DNA of 64,000 nt, from positions 62,001 to 126,000 of the forward strand of contig NZ_BKBA01000003.1 in assembly GCF_007992835.1 (NCBI RefSeq), given 5' to 3'. Within the stretch, counting starts at the first letter, position 1. Each line of letters starts with the position of its first letter. This document shows positions 9,227 to 18,274 of this stretch, piece by piece. Below the pieces are notes generated by a model. The model did no database searches. It had not been told where the DNA came from and saw only the letters and a program-made list of their open reading frames with translations. The position numbers and the translations under genes are program-made. Source of the stretch: Knoellia locipacati (lineage in GTDB: Bacteria; Actinomycetota; Actinomycetes; Actinomycetales; Dermatophilaceae).

Positions 9227-9291
9227 GGGCTCGCTCCAGACGACGGGCAAGGACGGGATGCAGTATCGCATCCGGGACGTCCGGGCCCGGG

Positions 9292-10458
9292 TCAGCCCTT
9301 GAGCAGCTGGCGGGCCATGACGATGCGCTGCACCTGGTTGGTGCCTTCGTAGATCTGGGTGATCTTGGCGTCGCGCATCATCCGCTCGAGCGGGAAGTCG
9401 CGGGTGTAGCCGGCTCCGCCGAGCAGCTGCACGGCGTCGGTCGTCACCTTCATCGCGACGTCGGAGGCGTAGCACTTGGCCGCCGCACCGAAGAAGGGCA
9501 GGTCGGCGTCGCCACGCTCGGACTTGGCCGCGGCGACGTAGACCATCTGCCGTGCCGCCTCGAGCTCCATCGCCATGTCGGCGAGCATGAACTGGATGCC
9601 CTGGAAGTCGGCGATGCGCTTGCCGAACTGCTGGCGCTCCTTGACGTAGGCCGTGGCCTGCTCGAGCGCGCCCTGCGCGATGCCGACCGCCTGCGCGCCG
9701 ATGGTGACGCGGGTGTGGTCGAGGGTGCGCAGCGCGATCTTGAGGCCCTCGCCGGGTGCGCCGACGATGCGGTCGCCCGGGATGCGGACGTTGTCGAAGA
9801 TCAGCTCACGGGTCGGGCTGCCCTTGATGCCGAGCTTGCGCTCCTTCTCACCGAACGTGAAGCCCTCGTCGGACTTCTCGACGACGAACGCGGTGATGTT
9901 GTTGCCTCGGGCGCCGTCGGGGTCGGTCACGGCGAGGACGGTGTAGTACTCGGAGACACCGGCGTTGGTGATCCACGACTTCTGCCCGCTGAGGATCCAG
10001 TCGTCACCGTCGGGCTTGGCGCGGCACTTCATCGCGGCGGTGTCGGAGCCGGCCTCGCGCTCGGACAGGCCGTAGGAGAACCCGGCCTCGCCGCGCGCCA
10101 GCGCCGGGAGGTACTTGCGCTTGACCTCCTCGGAGCCGCCGAGGATGACGGGGAGCGAGCCGAGCTTGTTGACGGCAGGGATGAGCGAGGAGCTCGCGCA
10201 GACGCGGGCCACCTCCTCGATGACGATGCAGGTCGCGAGCGCGTCGGCGCCGACCCCGTCGTACTCCTCGGGCACGTGCGGCGCGAAGAAGTCGGAGGCC
10301 ACGAGGGCGTCGTGCGCCTCCTGGGGGTAGCGCGACTCCTCGTCGACCGCCGCCGCGAACGGGGCGATCTTGGCCTCGGCCACGTCACGGACGGCCTCAC
10401 GGATCGCCTCGTGGTCCTCGTTGACCTGGAACAGGGGGAAGTCGGTGTTCGCGCTCAC
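9292..10458 (-). CDS. Acyl-CoA dehydrogenase, FadE25-like
   Basis: FAD enzyme of 388 residues introducing the alpha-beta double bond in acyl-CoA. The standard three domains are visible: N-terminal helices, the middle strand domain with YGLSEREAGSDTAAM and WITNAGVSEYYTVLAVT, and the C-terminal domain with QLLGGAGYTRDFPLERMMRD and the YEGTNQVQR stretch, whose Glu is the usual catalytic base of short-chain type enzymes. GTG 10458 follows TAGGAT (10465-10470) by 6 bases, a leaderless arrangement. Position near purE/purK matches fadE25 in mycobacteria. The substrate is probably a short or branched acyl-CoA (inference). Confidence 0.93.
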   Translation of the reverse strand: MSANTDFPLFQVNEDHEAIREAVRDVAEAKIAPFAAAVDEESRYPQEAHDALVASDFFAPHVPEEYDGVGADALATCIVIEEVARVCASSSLIPAVNKLGSLPVILGGSEEVKRKYLPALARGEAGFSYGLSEREAGSDTAAMKCRAKPDGDDWILSGQKSWITNAGVSEYYTVLAVTDPDGARGNNITAFVVEKSDEGFTFGEKERKLGIKGSPTRELIFDNVRIPGDRIVGAPGEGLKIALRTLDHTRVTIGAQAVGIAQGALEQATAYVKERQQFGKRIADFQGIQFMLADMAMELEAARQMVYVAAAKSERGDADLPFFGAAAKCYASDVAMKVTTDAVQLLGGAGYTRDFPLERMMRDAKITQIYEGTNQVQRIVMARQLLKG

Positions 10459-10536
10459 CCGTCGATCCTACCGACGCGTAGGAGCGCCTCCTGCCGTCCG
10501 GCGTGTGGGACCGCCCACGTCGAGAGGGCGCCCGCG

Positions 10537-12624
10537 TCAGCCCAGTCGCTGGTCGACGAACGGCGCGAGCAGCTTGGAGTACTCCGTGCTCAGGTGGCTG
10601 CGGTCCTTGTAGACGATGACGTCGCCGACCCGGCTGAAGCACGACGTCGCGTCGCAGAAGAGGTCGGTGAGGTCGATGACGGGCACGCTCGCTGCCTTGG
10701 CCGCCGCGACGGCGAGGTCCGGCACGACCGCCCGGCCCCGCGGGACCGCGCACTTCTGCGGGTCGTCCGGGTTGGCGGCGATGCACGTGGGCACGACGCC
10801 ACCGGCGGTGGCGGGCACGTCGGCGATGACGGCGACGTCCTTGCCCGCCTTCGTCCAGCGGCTGAACCGCGACGCGAAGCCAGCCTCGCCGGCCGCGGCA
10901 CCCTTGGCCCCGTCGGCGCCCAGCCAGTCGTAGGCCCGCGTGTAGGACGTGGCCAGCACCAGGGAGATCGACGGGTCCCCGAGGACCACCTTGTCGACGG
11001 CCTCGTTGTATGCCGTGCAGCTCGCCTGCCGCTCCCCCGAGGTCTCGGTGGGCAGCACCCGGGCGGCGTCGTTCGACGGGCACGAGCCCTTGGTGTGCAC
11101 GACGACCTTCCAGCCGCGACGCTTGCCGAGCTCGTCGACCATGGGGACGAAGGCGCCGGCGTGGGAGTCGCCGACGAGGGCGATCGTGCCGTTGCGGCCG
11201 GACGGGTCGCCGACGACGCAGTCGAGCAGGCCGGCGCCGCCGAGCGACTGCTGGCACTTGCGGAGCAGCGGCTCCTCGTTCTGGACGATGACGACCTCGG
11301 GCGGGGCGACGAGCGGACCGTCGCCGGCGACCGGGCCGCAGTCGTTCGCGGCGACGAGCGCGCCGGGGCCGATGCACCTGTCTCCACCGGTGAGCCGGTC
11401 GGCGGCGTCCTGCCGCGCGGAGGCCTCGCGGCGCTCGAGCGCGGTGCTCCACGTGGCGGTGGACCCGACGACGACGGCCATGCCGACGACGGCGAAGACG
11501 AACGCGCGACGCGGGGCCTTGGCCAGCAGCGGCCTCGTGCGCAGCGGGTCCTCGACATAGGTCTTGGACAGCCAGGCGAGGACGCCGGTGACGGCGAGGA
11601 TGCCGAGCTTCTCGACCCAGCTGAGCGCGTGCCCGGTGACGTGCGGGACGAGCACGATGAGCGGCCAGTGCACGAGGTAGACCGAGTAGGAGATGTCACC
11701 GACGAAGGTCATGGGACGCGTCGTGAGGAACCGCCCGACGGTCGTGGGTCCGGCGAGCAGCAGCGCGACCGTGCCGAGCACGGGGAAGAGCGCCACCCAC
11801 CCCGGGAAGAGGCTCGACTCGGTGAGCAGGAAGCCGGACGCGACGACCGAGACGAGCCCGAGGGCGGTGAGCACTTCGTTCGCCCGGCTCCGCAGGCGGA
11901 AGAGCACGAGGGCGGCGATGCCCCCCGCGGCGAACTCCCACACCCGGGTGAGCGTGCTCATGTAGGCGAACGGCTGGCTCTGGCTCGTCGAGACGACCGA
12001 CCAGGTGAGCGAGGCGACGAAGATGACGCTCAGCCCGGCGAGGATCGCCTTGCGGGCGTCACGGTGGCCGCGCAGCCGCATGACGGCGAGCAGCCCGAGG
12101 ATGAGCAGCGGCCAGACGGCGTAGAACTGCTCCTCGACCGAGAGCGACCAGAAGTGCTGGGCGACGGTGGGGACGTTGTCGAGGGCCATGTAGTCCACGG
12201 CCGACGTCGCGAGCTGCCAGTTCTGGACGTAGAGCGCGCTCGCCCCGATCTCGTGCGCCGACTGGGACCACGTCGTGCTCGGCGTGAGCAGCAGGACCCC
12301 GAGGCCCGAGAGGATGAGGACGAGCAGGCTCGCGGGCAGCAGGCGCCGGATCCGGCGGGCCCAGAACCGCGTCACCTTGAGGTGCGCCGTCGAGGCGACC
12401 TCACGGTGGATGTGCGAGGTGATGAGGAAGCCCGAGATGACGAAGAAGACGTCGACACCGACGTAGCCGCCACTGAGCCGCTTGGGCCACAGGTGGTAGA
12501 GCACGACGAGACCGACGGCGATCGCCCGCAGTCCCTGGATGTCGGGTCGGAAGTCCGACGCCGGTCGCGGCTTCTGGTGGCGCTGCGCCCGGGTGGCCAC
12601 AGTCGTCGCGTCGGAGGTGCTCAT
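10537..12624 (-). CDS. Membrane acyltransferase, OafA/YrhL family with SGNH domain
   Basis: A 695-residue integral enzyme that O-acylates surface glycans. Residues about 25-390 are an acyltransferase-3 domain of ten or so membrane helices starting FRPDIQGLRAIAVGLVVLYH, with FFVISGFLI and FWSLSVEEQFYAVWP; the first holds the expected R/H residues. Residues about 460-690 are an extracytoplasmic SGNH-like domain (ALVGDSHAGAFVPM, then DLTDLFCDATSCFSRVG and DRSHLS near the end). ATG 12624 lies 9 bases after TAGCAT. The partner glycan may be the polymer built by genes at 1-9226. Confidence 0.92.
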   Translation of the reverse strand: MSTSDATTVATRAQRHQKPRPASDFRPDIQGLRAIAVGLVVLYHLWPKRLSGGYVGVDVFFVISGFLITSHIHREVASTAHLKVTRFWARRIRRLLPASLLVLILSGLGVLLLTPSTTWSQSAHEIGASALYVQNWQLATSAVDYMALDNVPTVAQHFWSLSVEEQFYAVWPLLILGLLAVMRLRGHRDARKAILAGLSVIFVASLTWSVVSTSQSQPFAYMSTLTRVWEFAAGGIAALVLFRLRSRANEVLTALGLVSVVASGFLLTESSLFPGWVALFPVLGTVALLLAGPTTVGRFLTTRPMTFVGDISYSVYLVHWPLIVLVPHVTGHALSWVEKLGILAVTGVLAWLSKTYVEDPLRTRPLLAKAPRRAFVFAVVGMAVVVGSTATWSTALERREASARQDAADRLTGGDRCIGPGALVAANDCGPVAGDGPLVAPPEVVIVQNEEPLLRKCQQSLGGAGLLDCVVGDPSGRNGTIALVGDSHAGAFVPMVDELGKRRGWKVVVHTKGSCPSNDAARVLPTETSGERQASCTAYNEAVDKVVLGDPSISLVLATSYTRAYDWLGADGAKGAAAGEAGFASRFSRWTKAGKDVAVIADVPATAGGVVPTCIAANPDDPQKCAVPRGRAVVPDLAVAAAKAASVPVIDLTDLFCDATSCFSRVGDVIVYKDRSHLSTEYSKLLAPFVDQRLG

Positions 12625-12695
12625 CGGGCGAACATGCTATCCGCGACCTCCCGAAAGCCCCTATTCGAGCGCTCCCGGGGGCCGCGGCCCCTGCC

Positions 12696-13724
12696 TCAGC
12701 GCAGGGCGGGGATGACCTCGCGCTCGAACAGCTCGACCCCGGAGAGGTCGTAGGCGGACTCGGCGAAGTTCGTGATCGCGTAGGTCATGCCGAGGTCCTG
12801 CATGTCGGCCAGGGCGCTCGCGATCTGGTCGGGCGTGCCGACCGCCGTGCCCTCGCGGTACGTCTGCATCGTCCGGGCGACCGCCTCGTCGGGGACGCCG
12901 GCGCCGCGCAGGTGGCTCTCGATCCAGCGGAAGCGGTCCTCCACCTCCTTGTCGTTGCGCCCGATGACGACGTTGAAGTTCGACGAGCGGGTGATCGTCT
13001 CGAAGTCGCGACCGACGTCGCGGCAGTGCTCCTTGAGGATCTCGCTCTTCCTCTCGAAGACCTCGCGGTCGCCGAGGAAGTTCGTGTAGTCGGCGTACTC
13101 GGCTGCGATCCGCAGCGTCTTGCGCTCGCCGCCACCGGCGATCCACATGGGGATGCCGTTGCGCTCGGACCCCTCGAACGCCGTGCCCTGCAGCGGCCTC
13201 GGGAAGCACATCGCGCCGTCGACCTGGTAGTGCTCGCCGTCGAGCGTCGCGGTCCCGGTGGTCCACATCTGCTGGAAGATCTCGACGCCCTCGCGCAGCC
13301 GGGCGAGGCGCTCGCCGGCGCTCGGGAAGCCGTAGCCGTAGGCCCGCCACTCGTGCTCGTACCAGCCCGCGCCGATGCCCATCTCGAGCCGCCCCTCGGA
13401 GATGACGTCGACCGTCGCGGCCACCTTGGCGAGGTAGGCGGGGTTGCGATAGCTCATGCACGTGCACATCTGGCCGATGCGGACCCGGCCGGTCACGCCT
13501 GCGAACGCCGCCATGAGGGACCACGCCTCGTGCACCGCCTCCTGCGTGGGGTGCGGCACGGGGTGGAAGTGGTCGAAGACCCAGATGGACTCCCAGTCGC
13601 GGATGCCGTCGGCCCGCCTCGCGAGCCCTGCCATCACGCCCCAGTGCTGGTCGGGGTCGATGCCGACGAGGTCGTGACGCCAGCCCTGCGGGATGAAGAT
13701 GCCGAATCTCATGGGCTCACTCAA
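12696..13724 (-). CDS. LLM-class (F420-dependent type) oxidoreductase
   Basis: A 342-residue TIM-barrel oxidoreductase of the luciferase-like family. It begins MRFGIFIPQGW and shows RIGQMCTCMSYRNPAYLAKVAATVDVISEGRLEMGIGAGWYEHEW, the typical LLM core. Many actinobacterial members use F420, but the cofactor is inferred. The start is TTG 13724: GGGGGAGGAGG lies 8 bases upstream, whereas the ATG at 13712 would be about 20 bases away. Substrate unknown. Confidence 0.85.
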   Translation of the reverse strand: MSEPMRFGIFIPQGWRHDLVGIDPDQHWGVMAGLARRADGIRDWESIWVFDHFHPVPHPTQEAVHEAWSLMAAFAGVTGRVRIGQMCTCMSYRNPAYLAKVAATVDVISEGRLEMGIGAGWYEHEWRAYGYGFPSAGERLARLREGVEIFQQMWTTGTATLDGEHYQVDGAMCFPRPLQGTAFEGSERNGIPMWIAGGGERKTLRIAAEYADYTNFLGDREVFERKSEILKEHCRDVGRDFETITRSSNFNVVIGRNDKEVEDRFRWIESHLRGAGVPDEAVARTMQTYREGTAVGTPDQIASALADMQDLGMTYAITNFAESAYDLSGVELFEREVIPALR

Positions 13725-13774
13725 CCTGTCAGCCTCCTCCCCCGCAAGCCCTGCATCCGGGGCATGATGCGGAG

Positions 13775-14227
13775 GTGACGTTCCGACACCGCAATGACCC
13801 CGACACCATCCGCGAGCTGCTCAACGACCCCGGCACCTGGGTGGTCGTGGGCCTGAGTAGCAACACGCAGCGACCGGCATACGACGTCGCGCGGTGGCTC
13901 AAGCACGAGCTCAACAAGGGGATCATCCCCGTGCACCCCAAGGCCGAGACGGTCCACGCCGAGCAGGGCTACGCGAGCCTGGCCGACATCCCGGACCAGG
14001 ACATCAAGGTGATCGACTGCTTCGTCAACTCCGAGCACGTCGGCGCCGTCGTCGACCAGGCCATCGAGCACAAGGACCGGCTGCAGATCGACGCGGTCTG
14101 GATGCAGCAGGGCGTCGTGGACACCGCCGCCGCCGAGAGGGCACGCAAGGCCGGGCTCGAGGTCGTCATGGACACGTGCCCGCGCATCGAGTGGCCGCGG
14201 GTCCGCGGCGAAGGATCGGCGCGCTGA
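13775..14227 (+). CDS. CoA-binding domain protein (YccU-like)
   Basis: A 150-residue stand-alone CoA-binding Rossmann protein, like the nucleotide-binding part of succinyl-CoA synthetase alpha. It shows TWVVVGLSSNTQRPAYDVARWL, a GIIPVHPKAE strand, DIKVIDCFVNSEHV and DAVWMQQGVVDTAAAERARKAG. The length matches YccU proteins, whose exact role is not settled. GTG 13775 is 6 bases from CATGAT (13763-13768), so it may be leaderless. It diverges from the LLM gene across 50 bases. Confidence 0.85.
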   Translation: MTFRHRNDPDTIRELLNDPGTWVVVGLSSNTQRPAYDVARWLKHELNKGIIPVHPKAETVHAEQGYASLADIPDQDIKVIDCFVNSEHVGAVVDQAIEHKDRLQIDAVWMQQGVVDTAAAERARKAGLEVVMDTCPRIEWPRVRGEGSAR

Positions 14228-14260
14228 GCGACGCCTGCTGAGCGGCCCGAGGGCCCCGCG

Positions 14261-14800
14261 TCAGCTGCCGGCCACGGCGCGGAGCTCGCGCAGGGCCTCG
14301 CCCTTGGCGTGCGCCTGGTTGCGCAGCCCCTTGCGGAACTCGCCCATCTCACGGCGCAGGCGGACGGCCTCGTCGCTGTCACCGGCGCTGAGGATCCGCA
14401 CGGCGAGCAGGCCGGCGTTGCGGGCTCCACCGACCGAGACGGTCGCGACCGGGACACCGCTCGGCATCTGCACGATCGAGAGCAGCGAGTCCATGCCGTT
14501 GAGGTGCTCGAGCGGGACCGGCACACCGACGACCGGCAGCGAGGTCACCGAGGCGAGCATCCCGGGCAGGTGGGCGGCGCCACCGGCACCGGCGATGATG
14601 ACGCGCAGACCGCGCTCCTCGGCCTCGAGGCCGTAGGTGATCATCTCGTCGGGCATCCGGTGGGCCGAGACGACCTCGACCTCGTGCGGGACGCCGAAGT
14701 CGTCGAGGACCTTGGTCGCGAGCTGCATGACGGGCCAGTCGCTGTCGCTGCCCATGACGACGCCGACGACGGGTGCTGCAGACCCGGTGGTTGAGCTCAT
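14261..14800 (-). CDS. purE: N5-carboxyaminoimidazole ribonucleotide mutase PurE
   Basis: Converts N5-CAIR to CAIR in de novo purine synthesis. The 179 residues contain the class I PurE core: [24 protein letters not shown] (active-site His), [17 protein letters not shown] and [17 protein letters not shown] 14800 overlaps the stop of purK (ATGA), so the two are translationally coupled and encode consecutive steps. Confidence 0.97.
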   Translation of the reverse strand: MSSTTGSAAPVVGVVMGSDSDWPVMQLATKVLDDFGVPHEVEVVSAHRMPDEMITYGLEAEERGLRVIIAGAGGAAHLPGMLASVTSLPVVGVPVPLEHLNGMDSLLSIVQMPSGVPVATVSVGGARNAGLLAVRILSAGDSDEAVRLRREMGEFRKGLRNQAHAKGEALRELRAVAGS

Positions 14801-15969
14801 TCGGTGACTGCTCCCTCGATGTAGTCCGCGGCGTGCCGTGCCCGCGCGCGCAAGTCGGTGAGGCTATCACCGCTGACGTTGACGTGCCCTATCTTCCTCC
14901 CGGGCCGCACCCCCTTGCCATAGAGGTGCGCCTTGATCTCCGGGTCTCGCGCCATGACGTGCCGGTATGCCGGGTACAGCTCGGTGTGGTGCCCGCCCAG
15001 GACGTTGCCCATCACCGTCCACGGGTGGCGCGGCCTCGGTGAGCCGAGCGGCAGGTCGAGCACCGCGCGCAGGTGCTGCTCGAACTGTCCGGTGACGGCC
15101 CCGTCCATCGACCAGTGGCCACTGTTGTGCGGACGCATCGCGAGCTCGTTGACGACGAACTCGCCACCGGGGAGCTCGAACATCTCGACGGCGAGCACAC
15201 CTGTGACGCCGAGCTCGCCGGCGATGCGCAGCCCGGCCTCGGTCGCCCGGGCGGCCAGGTCGGGGTCGAGGTCGGGCGCCGGCGCGATGACCTCGGTGCA
15301 GATCCCGTCGGTCTGGACGGTCTCGACGACCGGCCACGCCGCGGCCTGCCCGGAGGGGCTGCGCGCGAGCAGGACCGCGATCTCACGGGTGAAGGGGACC
15401 TTCTCCTCGAGGAGCAGCGGCGAGTCCTCGGCGCTCGCCCGGTCGAGCCAGTCGTGGAGCTCCTCGCCGGAGGCCACGACCCGCACGCCCTTGCCGTCGT
15501 AGCCGCCACGCGGGGTCTTGGCGACGACCGGCCACCCGACCTCGTCACCGAAGGCGGTGACCTCGTCGACGGTGAGCGCCCTGGCCCAGCGCGGGCACGG
15601 CACGCCGAGCGCGGTGAGGCGCTCGCGCATCTCGAGCTTGTCCTGCGCGAAGACGAGCGCCTGAGGGGTCGGGTGCATCACGGCACCGGCCTCCGCGAGC
15701 GCGGCGAGCACGTCGGCGGGGACGTGCTCGTGGTCGAAGGTCACGACGTCGCACTCGGCCGCGAAGGCGAGGACGGCGTCGACGTCGCCGTGGGCGCCGA
15801 CCGGGGCCGACGGGATGACGAGCGCGGCGCTGGCGTCGGGCGCCTCGGCGAGCACGCTGAGGGTGATCCCCAGCTCGGCCGCGGGCGCCGCGCACATCCG
15901 GGCGAGCTGGCCGCCCCCGATGATGCCGACGACGGGGAATCCTCCGGGAGCACGCAGGGGGGCAGTCAC
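14797..15969 (-). CDS. purK: N5-carboxyaminoimidazole ribonucleotide synthase PurK
   Basis: ATP-grasp enzyme (390 aa) carboxylating AIR with bicarbonate and ATP; PurE then rearranges the product. It starts [15 protein letters not shown], with [16 protein letters not shown] in the N-domain, [15 protein letters not shown] and [19 protein letters not shown] in the ATP-grasp core, and [17 protein letters not shown] near the C-terminus. GTG 15969 follows TATCCT (15976-15981) by 6 bases with no Shine-Dalgarno; longer upstream extensions would run into the divergent GtrA gene. Confidence 0.96.
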   Translation of the reverse strand: MTAPLRAPGGFPVVGIIGGGQLARMCAAPAAELGITLSVLAEAPDASAALVIPSAPVGAHGDVDAVLAFAAECDVVTFDHEHVPADVLAALAEAGAVMHPTPQALVFAQDKLEMRERLTALGVPCPRWARALTVDEVTAFGDEVGWPVVAKTPRGGYDGKGVRVVASGEELHDWLDRASAEDSPLLLEEKVPFTREIAVLLARSPSGQAAAWPVVETVQTDGICTEVIAPAPDLDPDLAARATEAGLRIAGELGVTGVLAVEMFELPGGEFVVNELAMRPHNSGHWSMDGAVTGQFEQHLRAVLDLPLGSPRPRHPWTVMGNVLGGHHTELYPAYRHVMARDPEIKAHLYGKGVRPGRKIGHVNVSGDSLTDLRARARHAADYIEGAVTE

Positions 15970-15975
15970 CCGGCG

Positions 15976-16032
15976 AGGATATCGGCGAGGGGTGCACTCA
16001 CGGCATACGGGCAGGTCTTGGGCGGCTACGCT
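15976..16032. promoter_or_regulatory. Divergent leaderless promoters of purK and the GtrA gene
   Basis: On the minus strand TATCCT (15976-15981) lies 6 bases before the purK GTG; on the plus strand TACGCT (16027-16032) lies 6 bases before the GtrA GTG. Both match TANNNT, and neither gene has a Shine-Dalgarno. A CGGCATAC motif sits between them (16001-16008). Confidence 0.55.
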
Positions 16033-16038
16033 CACCCG

Positions 16039-16530
16039 GTGACGTCCACGACTCCCGCAGGGGGCCTCATCGCGCGGCTCCGCGGAGCCATCGACGTGCT
16101 CTACCGCGAGGCCATCAAGTTCGGCGTCATCGGGCTCCTCGCCTTCGTGATCGACATGGGCAGCTTCAACCTCCTGCGCCACACGGTCCTCGACGACAAG
16201 CCGACCGCGGCGGTCATCGTCTCGGCCTCGCTCGCGACGGCGTTCGCGTGGGTCGGCAACCGGATGTGGACCTTCCGGCACCGACGCAACCGGCCCGCCC
16301 ACCACGAGGCCGCGCTGTTCGCCGGTACCAACGGCGTCGCCCTCGTGATCCAGGCGGCGGCGATCGCGTTCACGAACTACGTGCTGGGGCTCACCTCGCT
16401 CACCGCCGACAACATCACCAAGGTCGTCGCGATCGGGCTGGGCACGCTGTTCCGGTTCTGGGCCTACCGTCGCTTCGTCTTCGCCGGTGAGCCCATCGAC
16501 GTCGACACCTCACCCCTCGCGCACGACTGA
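16039..16530 (+). CDS. GtrA-family membrane protein
   Basis: A 163-residue protein with four predicted membrane segments (FGVIGLLAFVIDMGSFNLL; AVIVSASLATAFAWVGNRMW; AALFAGTNGVALVIQAAAIA; NITKVVAIGLGTLFRFWAYR), the GtrA pattern including the charged NRMWTFRHRR loop. GtrA proteins are thought to move lipid-linked sugars across the membrane or assist surface glycosylation. The GTG at 16039 is leaderless-like. Rv3277, also GtrA-like, sits beside purK in mycobacteria, so this is conserved backbone. Confidence 0.9.
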   Translation: MTSTTPAGGLIARLRGAIDVLYREAIKFGVIGLLAFVIDMGSFNLLRHTVLDDKPTAAVIVSASLATAFAWVGNRMWTFRHRRNRPAHHEAALFAGTNGVALVIQAAAIAFTNYVLGLTSLTADNITKVVAIGLGTLFRFWAYRRFVFAGEPIDVDTSPLAHD

Positions 16531-16551
16531 CCGCGACGTCGCGGTCAGTCG
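16524..16551. terminator. 28-bp perfect palindrome holding both stop codons
   Basis: Arms 16524-16537 and 16538-16551 are exact reverse complements (core GACCGCGAC/GTCGCGGTC). The plus-strand TGA of the GtrA gene (16528-16530) and the minus-strand TGA of the histidine kinase (complement 16545-16547) both lie inside. It can form a long hairpin in either transcript and probably serves as a compact bidirectional terminator, though there is no U-tract. Confidence 0.55.
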
Positions 16552-17561
16552 GCTTCGGAGAGGAACACGGCGAAGACCGCCGGCTGGGTGCTCACGAGCT
16601 CGAGCCGGCCACCGTTGTCCTCGGCGAGGTCACGGGCGAGGGTGAGGCCCAGGCCCGATCCGGTCGACGAGACCGAGCGCTCGAAGATGTGCGGCGCGAT
16701 CGAGGCGGCCACGCCCTCGCCCTCGTCGCCGAGCTCGATGACGACCGAGGGCCCCGCACGGCGGGCGGCGATGTCGACCGTGCCGCGGCCGTGCGCGAGG
16801 GCGTTCTCGACGAGCGTGGAGAGGATCTGGGCCAGGGCGACCGGGGTGGCCCGCACCCGCAGGCCCCGCTCGCCGTGGATGCGCATGCTCCGCTTCGAGG
16901 ACGCGAACGCCGGCTGCCACTCGCGCTGGAGCGAGGCGAGCACCGCGTCGAGGGAGACGCTGGGGCGGGCCGGGTCGCTCACCCGGGTGCGACCCATGAG
17001 GTCGTCGACGACCTTGCTCAGCCGCTCGACCTGGTCGATCGCGACCTGGGCCTCCTCCTGGACGACGACGAGGTCGTCGGTCGAGGCGATCTCGTCCAGC
17101 CGCATGAGCAGCGCGGTGAGCGGCGTGCGGAGCTGGTGCGAGGCGTCGGCCGCGAAGTCGCGCTCGGCGGCGAGGTTGCGGGTGACCTGGTTGGCGCTGC
17201 GGGAGAGGACGTCGCTGATCCGGTCGAGCTCCTCGATGCCGGAGTCGAGCGGCATGAACCGCGACTCCCCCGCACCCAGTCGCTCGGCGCGGGCGGCGAG
17301 CTCGGTGAGCGGGTCACCGATGAGGCGGGCCCGGCGCTGGGCCACGAACCAGCCCGCGGCCAGGCCGAGCACGACGAGGGCGAGCACCACACCGGTGAGG
17401 ATGAGCGCACCCCGCAGGCCGGTCGTGGTCTCGACGAAGCTCGCCCGCCGCTCGGTGGACGCCAGGGCGATGAGGAGCCCCATGACGAGCAGGGGGATGC
17501 CGAAGATCGCGAGCGTGGCGCCGACGGCCGCGAGCGTGGACCTCAGCAGGAGGCGACGCAT
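16545..17561 (-). CDS. Sensor histidine kinase
   Basis: Membrane HK of 338 residues. Two membrane helices (about 8-35 and 50-75) bracket a very short extracytoplasmic loop, so sensing may occur within the membrane. A HAMP-like segment follows, then the H-box FAADASHQLRTPLTALLMRLDEI (phospho-His near 150) and an HATPase domain with VENALAHGRG (N box), GDEGEGVAASIAPHIFERSV (G1/F region) and GSGLGLTLARDLAEDNGG (G2). ATG 17561 is 8 bases past the stop of the response regulator, so they form one operon. The stimulus is unknown. Confidence 0.93.
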   Translation of the reverse strand: MRRLLLRSTLAAVGATLAIFGIPLLVMGLLIALASTERRASFVETTTGLRGALILTGVVLALVVLGLAAGWFVAQRRARLIGDPLTELAARAERLGAGESRFMPLDSGIEELDRISDVLSRSANQVTRNLAAERDFAADASHQLRTPLTALLMRLDEIASTDDLVVVQEEAQVAIDQVERLSKVVDDLMGRTRVSDPARPSVSLDAVLASLQREWQPAFASSKRSMRIHGERGLRVRATPVALAQILSTLVENALAHGRGTVDIAARRAGPSVVIELGDEGEGVAASIAPHIFERSVSSTGSGLGLTLARDLAEDNGGRLELVSTQPAVFAVFLSEAD

Positions 17562-17568
17562 GGAGGCG

Positions 17569-18246
17569 TCATTCCCCCGCCGGGTCGAACCGGAAGCCGA
17601 CGCCCCGGATCGTCGTGATGTAGCGGGGCTGCATGGCGTCGTCGCCGAGCTTCTTGCGGAGCACGGAGATGTGCATGTCGAGGGTCTTGGTGGAGCCGTA
17701 CCAGGCGGTCTCCCAGACCTCGCGCATGAGCTGCTCGCGGGAGATGACCTTGCCCTGGTTGCGGGCGAGCACCCGGAGCAGCTCGTACTCCTTGGCGGTG
17801 AGCTGGATCTCCTCGCCGTGGAGGAAGACGCGCCGCGACTCGGTGTCGACGCGGACGTCGACGTCGCCGGTGACGGGGGCCTCGGGGATGCCGCGGCGCA
17901 GCAGCGCCCGGGCCCGGGCCAGGAGCTCGGCGAGCCGGAAGGGCTTGGTGACGTAGTCGTCGGCCCCGGCGTCGAGCCCGACGACGGTGTCGACCTCGTC
18001 GGCCCGGGCGGTGAGGACGAGCACGGGCACGGTGTAGCCCTCGCCACGCAGCCGCCGGCAGACCTCGAGACCGTCCATCGTGGGCAGGCCGAGGTCGAGG
18101 ACGACGAGGTCGGGGTTGTCCCGCGCGGCCTCCAGGGCCTCACGGCCGTCGGCGCGGACGTCGACGTCGTAGCCCTCGCGGCGCAGCGCGCGCGCGAGCG
18201 GCTCGGAGATCGCCGGGTCGTCCTCGGCGAGCAGCACACGGGTCAT
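17569..18246 (-). CDS. OmpR-family response regulator
   Basis: A 225-residue regulator. The receiver domain (1-115) has acidic residues in RVLLAEDDPAI, the phospho-Asp in DLVVLDLGLPTMDGLE, and the conserved Lys in DDYVTKPFRLAELLAR. The winged-helix DNA-binding domain (about 125-225) has YELLRVLARNQGKVISREQL and YITTIRGVGFRFDP. ATG 18246 is 6 bases after TACCAT (18253-18258), a leaderless arrangement. It precedes its kinase in the operon. Confidence 0.95.
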   Translation of the reverse strand: MTRVLLAEDDPAISEPLARALRREGYDVDVRADGREALEAARDNPDLVVLDLGLPTMDGLEVCRRLRGEGYTVPVLVLTARADEVDTVVGLDAGADDYVTKPFRLAELLARARALLRRGIPEAPVTGDVDVRVDTESRRVFLHGEEIQLTAKEYELLRVLARNQGKVISREQLMREVWETAWYGSTKTLDMHISVLRKKLGDDAMQPRYITTIRGVGFRFDPAGE

Positions 18247-18274
18247 GCGGCGATGGTAGTGGTGACAGGGGCGT

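Noticed and set aside
12675-12691. GGGGCC-GC-GGCCCC as a terminator after the LLM gene
   Set aside because: The two-base loop is too small for a stable hairpin of this length and no U-run follows; left unannotated.
9214-12753. 1179-codon open frame on the plus strand
   Set aside because: It is the reverse complement of the acyl-CoA dehydrogenase and acyltransferase genes; composition is Arg/Asp/Glu/Val-rich with no domains, a shadow of GC-rich codon bias.
15073-16038. Upstream extension of the GtrA gene to a 485-codon frame
   Set aside because: It would overlap purK antisense; the GTG at 16039 has a -10 box at the standard distance and matches family length.
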